Shown piece after piece: positions 34,171 to 47,150 of a DNA stretch of 64,000 nt. Position 1 is the first letter of the stretch, and every line of letters begins with the position of its first letter. This DNA is from Nodularia sphaerocarpa UHCC 0038 (GTDB taxonomy: Bacteria > Cyanobacteriota > Cyanobacteriia > Cyanobacteriales > Nostocaceae). The notes beneath the pieces were generated by a model. That model did no database searches. It was not told where the DNA came from and saw only the letters and a program-made list of their open reading frames with translations. The DNA is taken from positions 1,430,356 to 1,494,355 of the forward strand of contig NZ_CP060140.1 in assembly GCF_022376295.1 (NCBI RefSeq), written 5' to 3'. A program made the translations under genes and the position numbers.

Positions 34171-35898
34171 ATGATCACAAAGATTGTACCTGCCGTTGTG
34201 GTACTGGGTCAAAACAGTGTACCAGTAGCCCGAAAAATCATCAATGTCCTGCCAGGGGCGACATTATACGGTTTGGCAGGACGTACATCTGGTGTTGATG
34301 TCACTTTCACGAACTTCGGTGACACAGTGCGCGAGTTGTTCGCAGAGGGAACACCGTTAATTGGTATTTGTGCTGCTGGCATTCTGATTAGAACCATAGC
34401 ACCAATGCTTTCTGATAAAAAACAGGAACCACCAGTATTAGCTGTAGCTGAAGATGGAAGTGCTGTGGTTCCGCTTTTGGGTGGACTGAATGGCGTGAAT
34501 GATTTGGCGCGACGCATTGCTGAGGAACTTGATGTTAAACCTGCAATCACTACAACAGGTGATATCCGTTTCCGCACAGCGTTATTATCTCCTCCTCCTG
34601 GATATCATTTAGCCAACCCAGATGATGCTAAGAAATTTATCTCAGATTTATTAGCTGGGGCGCAAGTCAAGCTTGAAGGTTCAGCACCTTGGTTGAGTAA
34701 TAGTCAACTACCAATAGACCCCAACGGTGATTTAACTATTCAGGTTACAGAAAGATTAGTCACTCCTGCACCCGACCGCCTGGTTTATCACCCAGCAACT
34801 ATAGCAATTGCCATCAGTGATAATGTGGATGTAGCTTTAGTACAACAGTTGTTAGCAGATGCCGAACTTGCACCCGCATCAGTAGCCGGAATATTTGCAC
34901 CTATCACCCTAGCCAATAATCCCACCTTAAAAGCCATTGCTAACGCTTTTAAAGTACCTACACGCTTCTTTACCTCAAATCAACTAGAAAATCTGACATC
35001 ACAAGTTTATAGCCCAGCCATAGCCATAGCCATCAACGCCACTGGTTCGTCTCCTTTATCCTCCTCATCTCCCCACCTAGCGATCTCTATTGCCCCCACA
35101 CCCATCGACCCCAGCACCATCGGTCAAGCACAGGGACGGTTAGCAATTATTGGCACTGGGCCAGGTGGTTCACAGTGGATGTCTCCAGAGGTGAAAGAAA
35201 TACTCAAATCTGCAACTGATTTAGTGGGTTACAAAACATACATAAATTTAATTGGTTCTCTAGCTGATGGTAAACAACTGCACGAGTCCGACAACCGTGA
35301 AGAAATTGCACGGGCGACAATGGCGCTGGATTTGGCAGCACAAGGGCGATATGTAGCCGTAGTATCTTCTGGTGATCCTGGGATATATGCAATGGCTGCG
35401 GCTGTATTTGAGGTATGCGATCGCTACCCCAAATCGGAATGGGATAGTATAGATATTCATGTTGCACCAGGGATATCAGCTATGCAAGCGGCGGCGGCAA
35501 GTATTGGCGCGCCTTTGGGACATGACTTTTGCGCCATTTCCCTGTCTGATATTCTAAAACCTTGGTCAATTATCGAACAACGAATTGCTGGGGCTGCTGA
35601 AGCTGATTTTGCCATAGCCTTTTATAATCCTGTGTCCAAAGAGCGCATTTGGCAACTAGCAGCAGCGAAAAATATTTTGCTGCAATATAGAACAGCAGAC
35701 ACCCCAGTAGTATTAGCAAAAAATCTCGGCAGACCAGGACAAATAGTGAAGGTAATCAAATTGAACGAATTAACACCAGATTCAGCCGATATGCGCACAG
35801 TTATTCTAGTTGGTTCCAGCCAAACCCGAACAATTCAACGTCATGATGGCAGCATCTCAGTTTACACACCAAGACGATACACTGAAGAAAAGATTTGA
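34171..35898 (+). CDS. cobJ: CbiG-CbiH fusion: cobalamin-pathway hydrolase and precorrin-3B C17-methyltransferase
   Basis: 575 residues in two parts. Residues ~1-310 are CbiG-like (GICAAGILIRTIAPML, then VPLLGGLNGVNDLARRIA), normally opening the ring lactone. Residues ~325-575 are the SAM-dependent CbiH/CobJ methylase (GTGPGGSQWMSPEV, SSGDPGIYAMA). A Pro/Ser-rich linker of about 25 residues joins them. The fusion is common in cyanobacteria. A 111-bp gap containing ATCTGTGTTTATCTGTGTC repeats separates it from cobI. Confidence 0.92.
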   Translation: MITKIVPAVVVLGQNSVPVARKIINVLPGATLYGLAGRTSGVDVTFTNFGDTVRELFAEGTPLIGICAAGILIRTIAPMLSDKKQEPPVLAVAEDGSAVVPLLGGLNGVNDLARRIAEELDVKPAITTTGDIRFRTALLSPPPGYHLANPDDAKKFISDLLAGAQVKLEGSAPWLSNSQLPIDPNGDLTIQVTERLVTPAPDRLVYHPATIAIAISDNVDVALVQQLLADAELAPASVAGIFAPITLANNPTLKAIANAFKVPTRFFTSNQLENLTSQVYSPAIAIAINATGSSPLSSSSPHLAISIAPTPIDPSTIGQAQGRLAIIGTGPGGSQWMSPEVKEILKSATDLVGYKTYINLIGSLADGKQLHESDNREEIARATMALDLAAQGRYVAVVSSGDPGIYAMAAAVFEVCDRYPKSEWDSIDIHVAPGISAMQAAAASIGAPLGHDFCAISLSDILKPWSIIEQRIAGAAEADFAIAFYNPVSKERIWQLAAAKNILLQYRTADTPVVLAKNLGRPGQIVKVIKLNELTPDSADMRTVILVGSSQTRTIQRHDGSISVYTPRRYTEEKI

Positions 35899-35905
35899 TA
35901 CAGAT

Positions 35906-36325
35906 ATGATGACTAATGAAAAACAAGCCAAAAAGATTGTTAACAAATTTAGGGAATTATTTTTGCGTGAAATTCATACCACACCTCTTGGTAAATATTT
36001 TGAAGATTGTATAAAAGATGGTGGTGTTTGTATTAGCAGAATCGACGATGATGGTGTTTCCCCTTTTAAAACTGGACATTCATCTTTAAGCTTTCAGGAT
36101 GCTGAAAAGTTGTTAAAAATGTCTGACTCTAAACATATTGATAGGTTAAATTTAAAACACCCTTGGATTGTTGTTTATTTTTACCGTGAAGATTTTTCTT
36201 TAATAACCGTAAATAGGCTATGGTGGGAAAATCAAAAATGTGATGTGGAACTCTTTGAGCTTTTCCCCAAGACTGAAGATTCTATAGGATTTGGTGTTAC
36301 CACTACTAAAAAGAAGAAGAGATAG
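35906..36325 (+). CDS. Orphan 139-residue protein of unknown function
   Basis: The frame is open from 35810 inside cobJ, but ATG 35906 (or 35909) just after the cobJ stop, behind GAAGAAAAGA, is the better start. The protein has a helical N-terminus (EKQAKKIVNKFRELFL), an acidic/aromatic middle (HPWIVVYFYREDF, VNRLWWEN) and a Lys-rich end. No family is recognised. Its AT-rich composition differs from cobJ, suggesting a later arrival. Confidence 0.5.
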   Translation: MMTNEKQAKKIVNKFRELFLREIHTTPLGKYFEDCIKDGGVCISRIDDDGVSPFKTGHSSLSFQDAEKLLKMSDSKHIDRLNLKHPWIVVYFYREDFSLITVNRLWWENQKCDVELFELFPKTEDSIGFGVTTTKKKKR

Positions 36326-36348
36326 ACCCTGTTAGATGTGAAGCGTGA

Positions 36349-36376
36349 TTGTCTCCTCTAGTGGGAGGCTTTTTTT
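36349..36376 (+). terminator. Probable terminator after the orphan gene
   Basis: A short CTCC/GGAG stem with loop TCTAGT is followed by CTTTTTTTA. The stem is short, so confidence is moderate. Confidence 0.5.
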
Positions 36377-36442
36377 ATTGCTACTGACTCCTCAGATATG
36401 TTTGCCATCTTGGATGATATCTTTATCGTATACAAGATAATC

Positions 36443-36470
36443 GGCGTTGCTGATTGAGAGTATGAATTTG
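36443..36470. repeat. Solo end of the GGCGTTGCTGA-type element
   Basis: GGCGTTGCTGATTGAGAGTA matches the element terminus at 63773 and the piece at 29107. It lies inside the IS630 relic. Confidence 0.5.
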
Positions 36471-36552
36471 TCGGGCTACACGCTAACAAGCAATCGAGTT
36501 GGATTGCTTGGATTACCTTTTGACTAAGGTCGTAACTATACGACTTGGGCAT
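36471..36552 (-). pseudogene. IS630-family transposase N-terminal relic
   Basis: The minus strand from 36552 reads MPKSYSYDLSQKVIQAIQLD, the usual start of IS630-family transposases in cyanobacteria (MPKSYSYDLR-KVI-AIELDG). Similarity ends after about 25 residues, where a GGCGTTGCTGA repeat end interrupts. No further transposase domains follow. It is a dead fragment. Confidence 0.6.
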
Positions 36553-36559
36553 ATACCGA

Positions 36560-36602
36560 TACTTGCGATCGCCTCCGGCGGGCGCGGAGCGCCATCGCTT
36601 CA
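36560..36602. repeat. Palindromic HIP1-containing short repeat
   Basis: GCGATCGCCTCCGGCGGGCG followed by CGGAGCGCCATCGC is a self-complementary, HIP1-based short dispersed repeat. The remaining ~190 bp to the rRNA terminator hold nothing recognisable. Confidence 0.5.
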
Positions 36603-36789
36603 GATGAAAAGGGACTACTTATAGTTTATGCTTAAATTACCTTGGCGGTTGCTATATCACTTTGCAATGAAGCTATTAGTCTGCCTTTGCAGGGTTTATT
36701 TCTATAGCCCCAGGCTTCTAGTCTGCGGGTGTTAATATGCAGGCGATATCTTTTAGTATCAGCAAAACAGCAAGAACTTTTTCTTAGAC

Positions 36790-36826
36790 AAAAACCCCCT
36801 AGCTATGATGAGAGCTAAGGAGTTTT
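36790..36826 (-). terminator. rRNA operon terminator
   Basis: On the minus strand AACTCCTTAGCT, loop CTCATCAT, AGCTAGGGGGTT, then a T run. It lies about 12 bp past the 5S 3' end and is a strong intrinsic terminator for the operon. Confidence 0.8.
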
Positions 36827-36838
36827 GTTGAAAAATAA

Positions 36839-36957
36839 ACCTGGCATCGAGCTATTTTTGCAGAGGGCTACCCCAAAACTATCGTCGCCGCAGCAGCGTT
36901 TCACCTCTGAGTTCGGGAAGGGATCAGTGTGGTTCCACCGCGCAATAAACACCAGGA
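36839..36957 (-). rRNA. rrf: 5S ribosomal RNA
   Basis: Starts TCCTGGTG and ends with the complementary CCAGG. Internal CCGAACTCAGAGGTGAAAC and GGGGTAGCCC are 5S hallmarks. It is about 119 nt, last in the rRNA operon. Confidence 0.95.
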
Positions 36958-37051
36958 AAACCCGATGGGAAGTCAAAAGTCAAAAGTAAATTTGACTGTT
37001 CAGCAACCCTGAAGGCTGCACAGTAACGCGAATTAATTAGCTGACCAAATA

Positions 37052-39884
<2,833 letters not shown>

Positions 39885-40201
39885 ACATTTACATTGGTGT
39901 TTTTCTGCAAACTTTTCTTCGTTCTGTTTACTTCTTTCTTGGCACTGATTTGACTCAGCACTCAGTCTCGAAGCACTCAGGACTCCAATTCGTCTGCCTG
40001 CTTTTTTTCGCGTTACTATGCAGTTTTCAAGGTTCTGGCTGGATAATCACCCAGCAGTTCGATTGTTCTATCAATCAATTGCTGAATCTTCCCCGATCTA
40101 TTATTTTATCATACTGTGCTAACGACCACAAAAATTATTATATCTATTTTTTGTCTGGTTTGACAATTAACGATATGATTTTTTTGCGATTTTACACAAG
40201 G

Positions 40202-40274
40202 TGGAGATTAGCGGACTCGAACCGCTGACATCCTGCTTGCAAAGCAGGCGCTCTACCAACTGAGCTAAACCCCC
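40202..40274 (-). tRNA. tRNA-Ala (TGC)
   Basis: 73 nt. The acceptor GGGGGTT pairs with AATCTCC, the anticodon loop is CTTTGCAAG, and the T-arm is GGTTCGAGTCC. It is in the 16S-23S spacer, with no encoded CCA. Confidence 0.97.
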
Positions 40275-40350
40275 ATCAGTCAGTTATCAGTTATCAGTTA
40301 CCAGTTATCAAGTTTTTTACTGACCACTGTTGACTGTTGACTGTTAACTG
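40275..40350. repeat. Short tandem heptanucleotide repeats between the spacer tRNAs
   Basis: CAGTTAT units (four, one variant) are followed by TGACTGT-type units (TGACTGTTGACTGTTAACTG). Such short tandemly repeated sequences are typical of Nostocales and may spread in structured RNA spacers. Confidence 0.65.
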
Positions 40351-40358
40351 ATTTCAGG

Positions 40359-40432
<74 letters not shown>

Positions 40433-40552
40433 ATTATCCGAACCAAATCTATAGTTTGAAAGCTCAACAAATACTCGCGACCGACCTAGGAATGACCAAC
40501 TCAGTATCTAATCACAATTTGTTTTCGATGTTTGAGTGGATTCGGTCTCCCT

Positions 40553-42041
<1,489 letters not shown>

Positions 42042-42215
42042 TGGTTTGTTTGTTTTAGCTCTTTCTTGACTACTGTTTTTTAACTTTAGTCTCGTTATTT
42101 TATTGACTTGACGCGCAATATTTGCTGTATAATTGCTTTCAAACTATAATATTTTCAAGGTTCGGTGTGTCTTCAAAACGCCGCTCTTTGGCGCTCGTCT
42201 CTCAGGCACTTATCT

Positions 42216-42244
42216 AATATAACGAGCGCTCCTATCTTTGTCAA
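42216..42244 (-). promoter_or_regulatory. rRNA operon promoter
   Basis: On the minus strand TTGACA, 17 bases, TATATT: a near-consensus sigma-70 promoter about 175 bp before 16S. The stretch 42042-42354 otherwise holds the rRNA leader and the nadC upstream region. Confidence 0.75.
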
Positions 42245-42354
42245 CACTTTTTTCAATTTATTTTGAATCTATTTTTTTGTGCGCCTGAAAGCCTTGTGGG
42301 GTAGGGATTTTAGGATATAGTATTCTTGGAAATTAAAAAGATAGTAATTAAATC

Positions 42355-43221
42355 GTGAGCAAATTTGGTGTTTTACCGCCTTGGGTAGTTCTAGATCCTT
42401 TACTGCGTGGCTGGTTGCTGGAAGATATTGGTCGGGGCGATCGCACTACAAATAGCCTATTATCGGAAGATGTCACCCCAGGAACAGCTAAATGGGTGGC
42501 TAAAGCACCAGGGATAATTGCTGGCTTACCTGTTGCAGCTAGGGTGTTTGAGCTTTTAAATGAGAAAGTTATTTTTGAGGTTGTGGTGGCTGACGGTACA
42601 AGATGTGAGCCGGGACAGGTTATAGCAGAAATTCATGGTTCCCTCGATGCGTTGCTGATGGGGGAACGGGTGGCGCTGAATTTGGCTATGGGTTTGAGTG
42701 GAATTTCTACGCTCACACATATATATGTAGAGCGAATAGCGGATTTACCTGCTCAGTTGGTGGATACGCGCAAGACTACGCCTGGGTTGAGACTGTTGGA
42801 GAAGTACGCGACGGCTGTAGGTGGGGCGATGAATCACCGGATCGGTTTGGATGATGCGGTGATGATTAAGGATAATCATATTGCTGCGGCTGGGGGTATT
42901 GCAGAAGCTATTACCCGGATTCGTTCTCGGATTCCTTTTCCTCTGACTATTGAGGTGGAGACGGAAAGTTTGGAGCAGGTGAAAGTAGCTTTAGAGCATA
43001 AAGCGGATATTATTATGTTGGATAATATGCCTGTGGATATGATGCGTCAGGCTGTGGAGTTGATTCGTCAGCAGGATAGTAGGGTGAAGATTGAGGCTTC
43101 TGGAAATGTGACTTTGGAGACGATTCGCACTGTGGCTGAGACTGGGGTTGACTATATATCTAGTAGTGCGCCAATTACTCAGTCAAAATGGTTGGATTTG
43201 AGTATGAGGATTACTGTTTAA
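42355..43221 (+). CDS. nadC: Nicotinate-nucleotide pyrophosphorylase (carboxylating)
   Basis: 288 residues with a GTG start. EDIGRGDRTT, VDTRKTTPGLRLLEKYA, GGAMNHRIGLDDAVMIKDNH and EVETESLEQ are the quinolinate phosphoribosyltransferase hallmarks, with quinolinate- and PRPP-binding Arg, Lys and His residues. It makes NaMN from quinolinate for NAD. It is monocistronic, divergent from the rRNA operon. Confidence 0.96.
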   Translation: MSKFGVLPPWVVLDPLLRGWLLEDIGRGDRTTNSLLSEDVTPGTAKWVAKAPGIIAGLPVAARVFELLNEKVIFEVVVADGTRCEPGQVIAEIHGSLDALLMGERVALNLAMGLSGISTLTHIYVERIADLPAQLVDTRKTTPGLRLLEKYATAVGGAMNHRIGLDDAVMIKDNHIAAAGGIAEAITRIRSRIPFPLTIEVETESLEQVKVALEHKADIIMLDNMPVDMMRQAVELIRQQDSRVKIEASGNVTLETIRTVAETGVDYISSSAPITQSKWLDLSMRITV

Positions 43222-43278
43222 AGTTTAGGCTGATCATCTCACTGGAAAATTGGGATCATTGGCGAGTAAGATTTATCT

Positions 43279-43308
43279 CACGCAGAGGCGCAGAGGCGCA
43301 GAGAGAAT
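43279..43308. repeat. GCAGAGG-type repeat downstream of nadC
   Basis: CACGCAGAGGCGCAGAGGCG, the most typical form in the window. The rest of 43222-43529 shows no gene. Confidence 0.7.
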
Positions 43309-43529
43309 GAGGATTTGGAGGGTGAAGTCTCAAAATTCCGTTTCTTGGTGCGACCAGTCTATGATTTTATGCTCTACTCACGAAATTTCCAGTTGTCACT
43401 TATTATGTAAGTATAAAAAGTTGTTAAGCTTCTCTGTAATTAGGCTGATTACTTGAATTTTAATAATGAGTTAAGGTGTAAATTAACCTGTAAAGATAAC
43501 ACATTGTTTTTACGCTGGAGGAAAAATAT

Positions 43530-43706
43530 ATGTCTATTAAAGATAGTTCTAAATCAGTTGGTTCAGGGATTGCTATCTCGTCATCAAAAATAGCTTTGAA
43601 CGCATTCGAGAGTTATGTTGAGGATAAGCTGAATGAAAAGACGGAGAAAAAGGAGTCTAAAAATTTAAATAATAAGGTCGATGTCAATGCACCCAAATCC
43701 TTCTGA
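43530..43706 (+). CDS. 58-residue small protein overlapping the LRAT-like gene
   Basis: GGAGGA seven bases before the ATG is one of the best ribosome sites in the window. The peptide starts MSIKDSSKSVGSGIAISSSK, is Ser/Gly-rich then strongly charged (EDKLNEKTEKKESK), and has no Cys. Its end overlaps the next gene by 26 bp in another frame, so the pair is translationally coupled. The function is unknown. It could be a partner, inhibitor or substrate of the downstream enzyme. Confidence 0.65.
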   Translation: MSIKDSSKSVGSGIAISSSKIALNAFESYVEDKLNEKTEKKESKNLNNKVDVNAPKSF

Positions 43707-44484
43707 AGTTCTCCGATTATTTTCTCATTTACAGGATCGTTTATATCATGGTGATACTGTAAAAAAAGCAATCACTCAAATTTGTAATCATACCAGAGAT
43801 ACAAGTATTATTAATACGTGTCAAGTCATAGCTGAACTTCTAGAAATAGAATTTGAAATAAAGTTTGAACAGGTTGATATTAATCGGCATTTTCAAGCAG
43901 TTAAAAAATTGCAAAAGCATCAGAGTTGGGTATTGGAAACATATCAAGAAATTCAAAAAAAAGTAGGTGATTATAACCGGAGATGGTCTGAACCTTTGTT
44001 GAAAATAATAGATCCTCAGTTAGCCAGATTGTCACAGCTAATTATACTTCTGGACAGAGAACCTGATATTTGTGACAATAATGGAAATGTTATCCGTCCT
44101 AATGATTTGGTTGTGTACCCTTGCAAAGATGAGAAAGATAGGTCTTATGAACACTACGGTGTTGTAAGAGCAACTCCAAATGGTTATAGGGTTGCACACT
44201 TTTTTACAGGTGAGACAGTGAAACCAGAAGGTAAAATTGTCAGTGTGGGAATTGGATATGTCCATTTTGCTCCCTACACACCTAATTGGCTTTTTAAAGA
44301 ACGTCCTGAAAAAGAGCATCCTGAAAAAGTTTCCGATATCCAAATTGAAGAGCGTATTCAGCAGTCAAAAGAAAAAATCCTCACTGCTAAAGATCCTCTC
44401 TGGAATATATTGCGCTATAACTGTGAACATTGGGCTAGAGAAATAGTCTATGGTGAACCATCATCTACACAAGCTATACGTTGA
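43681..44484 (+). CDS. LRAT-like cysteine acyltransferase/hydrolase domain protein
   Basis: 267 residues. The N-terminal ~125 are helical and unrecognised. From about residue 138, NDLVVYP, YEHYGVVR (H158), a second His in VAHFF (H173) and the motif RYNCEHWARE (C248) reproduce the LRAT / NlpC-P60 circular-permuted fold, in which NCEHF carries the catalytic Cys. LRAT-type enzymes transfer or hydrolyse acyl chains on lipids. Bacterial members are poorly known. There is no signal peptide. It overlaps the 58-residue gene, which suggests a two-component unit. Confidence 0.7.
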   Translation: MSMHPNPSEVLRLFSHLQDRLYHGDTVKKAITQICNHTRDTSIINTCQVIAELLEIEFEIKFEQVDINRHFQAVKKLQKHQSWVLETYQEIQKKVGDYNRRWSEPLLKIIDPQLARLSQLIILLDREPDICDNNGNVIRPNDLVVYPCKDEKDRSYEHYGVVRATPNGYRVAHFFTGETVKPEGKIVSVGIGYVHFAPYTPNWLFKERPEKEHPEKVSDIQIEERIQQSKEKILTAKDPLWNILRYNCEHWAREIVYGEPSSTQAIR

Positions 44485-44614
44485 AGTTATAAATCCAGAA
44501 TATTGGACTCACATAGACGATTGTTTTATTTCATTATCTTCAGTATTAACTCTCAAATTAGGTCACTTTTGGGCTATGTTACACTAAACTCCTCTGGTGT
44601 ATCTGATTGGTGTC

Positions 44615-44663
44615 GTACACAAGGGCGGGCAGGATGCCCACCCCACAAGATGTATAGTATTAA
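44615..44663. repeat. GGGCAGGATGCCC hairpin repeat, copy 1
   Basis: GTACACAAGGGCGGGCAGGA continues into a CCC-rich arm, ACAAG and TAGTATTAA. It is nearly identical to the copy at 44790. It may act as a hairpin or weak terminator after the LRAT-like gene. Confidence 0.6.
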
Positions 44664-44789
44664 AGTGTGTACTTCATTTACTTGCAAAGTGTTGTAATAC
44701 TAATACAACCACTCCCGCGATCGCTCCAGGGAATGGTAATGTACGATAACAGTCTTCACTGTAATTACAGCATATTTAATTTTTGAGAG

Positions 44790-44837
44790 GTACACTAAGG
44801 CGGGCAGGATGCCCACCCCACAAGAGTTTTAGTATTA
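44790..44837. repeat. GGGCAGGATGCCC hairpin repeat, copy 2
   Basis: Direct repeat of 44615-44663, upstream of argS. A diverged third copy lies at 63917-63957. Confidence 0.6.
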
Positions 44838-44940
44838 ATAGCTGTATGTAACTAGATTTTAAAGCTAAAATAATTGAGCCTTTGAGAATATCTCACCATT
44901 AGGCAGGCTATAGCCTTGCACAAACAGATAACATTTATAT

Positions 44941-46707
44941 ATGAACGCTACACAAGAACAACTAAAACTTAAACTTGAGCAGGCTTTGGTGGCTGCTTTT
45001 GGCGATGAGTACGCCGGAGTAGATCCGATTTTGGTGACTGCGAGTAATCCTAAATTTGGTGATTATCAGGCAAATGTGGCTTTATCTCTGAGTAAAAGGT
45101 TGGGACAGCAACCAAGGGCGATCGCCTCTGCTATTGTGGAGAAATTAGATGTATCTAATTTTTGCGAAACACCAGAGATAGCTGGTCCTGGTTTTATCAA
45201 TCTTAAGCTCAAAGTTGCATACTTAGAAGCACAACTCAACGCTATTCAGGCAGATTCTAGGTTAGGAGTTCCCAAGACGGAAACGCCAAAACGAGAAATT
45301 GTGGATTTCTCTAGTCCGAATATTGCTAAGGAAATGCACGTGGGACATTTGCGTTCTACGATTATCGGTGATTCTATCGCCCGGATTTTGGAATTTCAAG
45401 GACATGATGTACTGCGGTTAAATCATGTCGGTGATTGGGGTACGCAGTTTGGGATGTTAATTACCTACTTGCGGGAAGTTTACCCAGAAGCCTTAACTAC
45501 TGCTAATGCTTTAGATATTGGAGATTTAGTCAGTTTCTACCGCAAAGCTAAACAGCGCTTTGATGAAGATGAGGCTTTTCAAGAGACTGCGCGACAGGAA
45601 GTTGTGAGATTACAAGCAGGTGCTGAAGATACGCTTCATGCTTGGAAACTTTTATGTGAACAGTCTCGGCGAGAGTTTCAGATAATTTATGATTTGCTGG
45701 ATGTGCAAGTCATTGAACGGGGAGAATCGTTCTATAATCCCCAACTTCCTTCAGTGGTGGAAGATTTAACAAAATCTGGGTCACTGGTGGAGAATCAAGG
45801 CGCTAAGGTGGTTTTCCTGGAAGGTTTTACTAACCGGGAAGGCGAACCTATGCCTTTGATTGTGCAAAAATCGGACGGTGGTTATAACTACGCGACTACA
45901 GATTTAGCAGCTTTGCGTTACCGGATTCAGCAAGATGAAGCTAAACGAATCATTTATGTAACGGATTCTGGACAAAGTAACCATTTTGCTCAATTCTTCC
46001 AAGTCGCACGCAAGGCGGGATGGGTTCCTGATGATGTGGAACTGGTTCATGTTCCCTTTGGTTTGGTATTAGGGGAAGATGGGAAAAAATTTAAAACTCG
46101 TTCTGGTGATACTGTCAGGTTACGGGATTTATTAGATGAGGCTGTGATTCGCGCCCGTGCAGATTTAGAAGCTAGATTAAAGGAAGAAGAACGAGAAGAA
46201 ACTGAAGAATTTATTAGTGAAGTTGCTGAGATAGTTGGTATCAGTGCGGTTAAATATGCTGATTTAAGTCAGAATCGTACCAGTGACTATATTTTTAGCT
46301 ACGATAAGATGCTGGATCTGAAGGGGAATACTGCTCCCTATATGTTGTATGCTTATGCACGGATTCAGGGAATTAGCCGCAAGGGTGGGATTAATTTTGC
46401 TGAGTTGGGTGAGAATGTGAAGGTGCTTTTGCAGCATGACACGGAGTTGGCTTTGGCTAAGTATTTACTGCAATTGGATCGGGTGATTGGTAGTGTTGAG
46501 CAAGAGTTGCTACCTAATCGTTTATGTGAATATTTGTATGAGTTGAGTAAGAAGTTTAATCAGTTTTATGATCGGAATCAGGGGGTACGGGTGCTTGAAG
46601 CTGAGGAACCTTTACGGACTTCTCGTTTGGTTTTGTGTGATTTGACTGCTAGAACTTTGCGGTTGGGTTTGGATTTGCTGGGGATTCAGGTGTTGGAGAG
46701 GATGTAG
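44941..46707 (+). CDS. argS: Arginyl-tRNA synthetase
   Basis: 588 residues of a class I synthetase. The N-terminal additional domain, ending GPGFINLKL, recognises the tRNA D-loop. HVGHLRSTIIGD is the HIGH motif. The KMSKS position reads GKKFKTRSGD, as usual for ArgRS. The DALR anticodon domain ends LDLLGIQVLERM. It charges tRNA-Arg. Confidence 0.97.
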   Translation: MNATQEQLKLKLEQALVAAFGDEYAGVDPILVTASNPKFGDYQANVALSLSKRLGQQPRAIASAIVEKLDVSNFCETPEIAGPGFINLKLKVAYLEAQLNAIQADSRLGVPKTETPKREIVDFSSPNIAKEMHVGHLRSTIIGDSIARILEFQGHDVLRLNHVGDWGTQFGMLITYLREVYPEALTTANALDIGDLVSFYRKAKQRFDEDEAFQETARQEVVRLQAGAEDTLHAWKLLCEQSRREFQIIYDLLDVQVIERGESFYNPQLPSVVEDLTKSGSLVENQGAKVVFLEGFTNREGEPMPLIVQKSDGGYNYATTDLAALRYRIQQDEAKRIIYVTDSGQSNHFAQFFQVARKAGWVPDDVELVHVPFGLVLGEDGKKFKTRSGDTVRLRDLLDEAVIRARADLEARLKEEEREETEEFISEVAEIVGISAVKYADLSQNRTSDYIFSYDKMLDLKGNTAPYMLYAYARIQGISRKGGINFAELGENVKVLLQHDTELALAKYLLQLDRVIGSVEQELLPNRLCEYLYELSKKFNQFYDRNQGVRVLEAEEPLRTSRLVLCDLTARTLRLGLDLLGIQVLERM

Positions 46708-46718
46708 GAGGGAGTTTT

Positions 46719-46760
46719 AACGCAAAGGGGCGCGGAGGTAACGCAGAGGTGCGCGGAGAG
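46719..46760. repeat. GCAGAGG-type repeat downstream of argS
   Basis: AACGCAAAGGGGCGCGGAGG then ACGCAGAGGTGCGCGGAGAG, two tandem units. Confidence 0.65.
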
Positions 46761-46836
46761 TTTTTGGCTGGGTTTCGATGGGGGTGACGTTTCCTTTTAT
46801 TATGGGTAGTAATACTAATCTCTATGTGCGATCGCT

Positions 46837-47118
46837 ATGACTGATAAGGAAATTAAACAGTTAATGGAGAGTAATGCTAAAACTGTTCAGGCGATGTTGG
46901 ATGAAATTGCTGATGCTCGTCAGGAACGTCAAGAATTGCGGGAGGGTATGGTACAACTCCAAAATGCTGTGGCAAAGTTGACTAATATACAGGAGTCCAT
47001 CGCTAATTTATTGGTTTCTTTGGATGGCGATCGCCCTACTATTTTGAAGAAACTCACGGCTATTGAGTGTAAGCTGGATCAGTTATTGCCAGAAGAATTC
47101 ACAGATGAAGCTGAATAA
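46837..47118 (+). CDS. Small coiled-coil protein of unknown function
   Basis: 93 residues, almost wholly charged helix (MLDEIADARQERQELREGMV) with a short break, then a second helix ending acidic (LLPEEFTDEAE). The pattern resembles small helical bundles related to coiled-coil DUF proteins. No catalytic residues are evident. It converges with the Lin0512 gene. Confidence 0.6.
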   Translation: MTDKEIKQLMESNAKTVQAMLDEIADARQERQELREGMVQLQNAVAKLTNIQESIANLLVSLDGDRPTILKKLTAIECKLDQLLPEEFTDEAE

Positions 47119-47122
47119 GTAA

Positions 47123-47142
47123 CCTCACACGAGTTGGTGAGG
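47123..47142. terminator. Possible bidirectional terminator
   Basis: CCTCAC, 8-base loop, GTGAGG lies between two convergent genes. T runs are weak on both sides. Confidence 0.4.
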
Positions 47143-47150
47143 CTATCTGC

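Noticed and set aside
36358..36552. Intact small gene on the minus strand
   Set aside because: Only the first ~25 residues match an IS630 transposase start. The rest is repeat DNA, so it is a relic.
40275..40350. CRISPR-like array
   Set aside because: The units are 7 bp without spacers. No repeat-spacer pattern or cas genes occur anywhere in the window.
43250..43456. 68-codon frame after nadC
   Set aside because: It starts through a GCAGAGG repeat and has no ribosome site or coherent composition.
44503..44697. 64-codon frame before argS
   Set aside because: It reads through a hairpin repeat that recurs at 44790 in another context.
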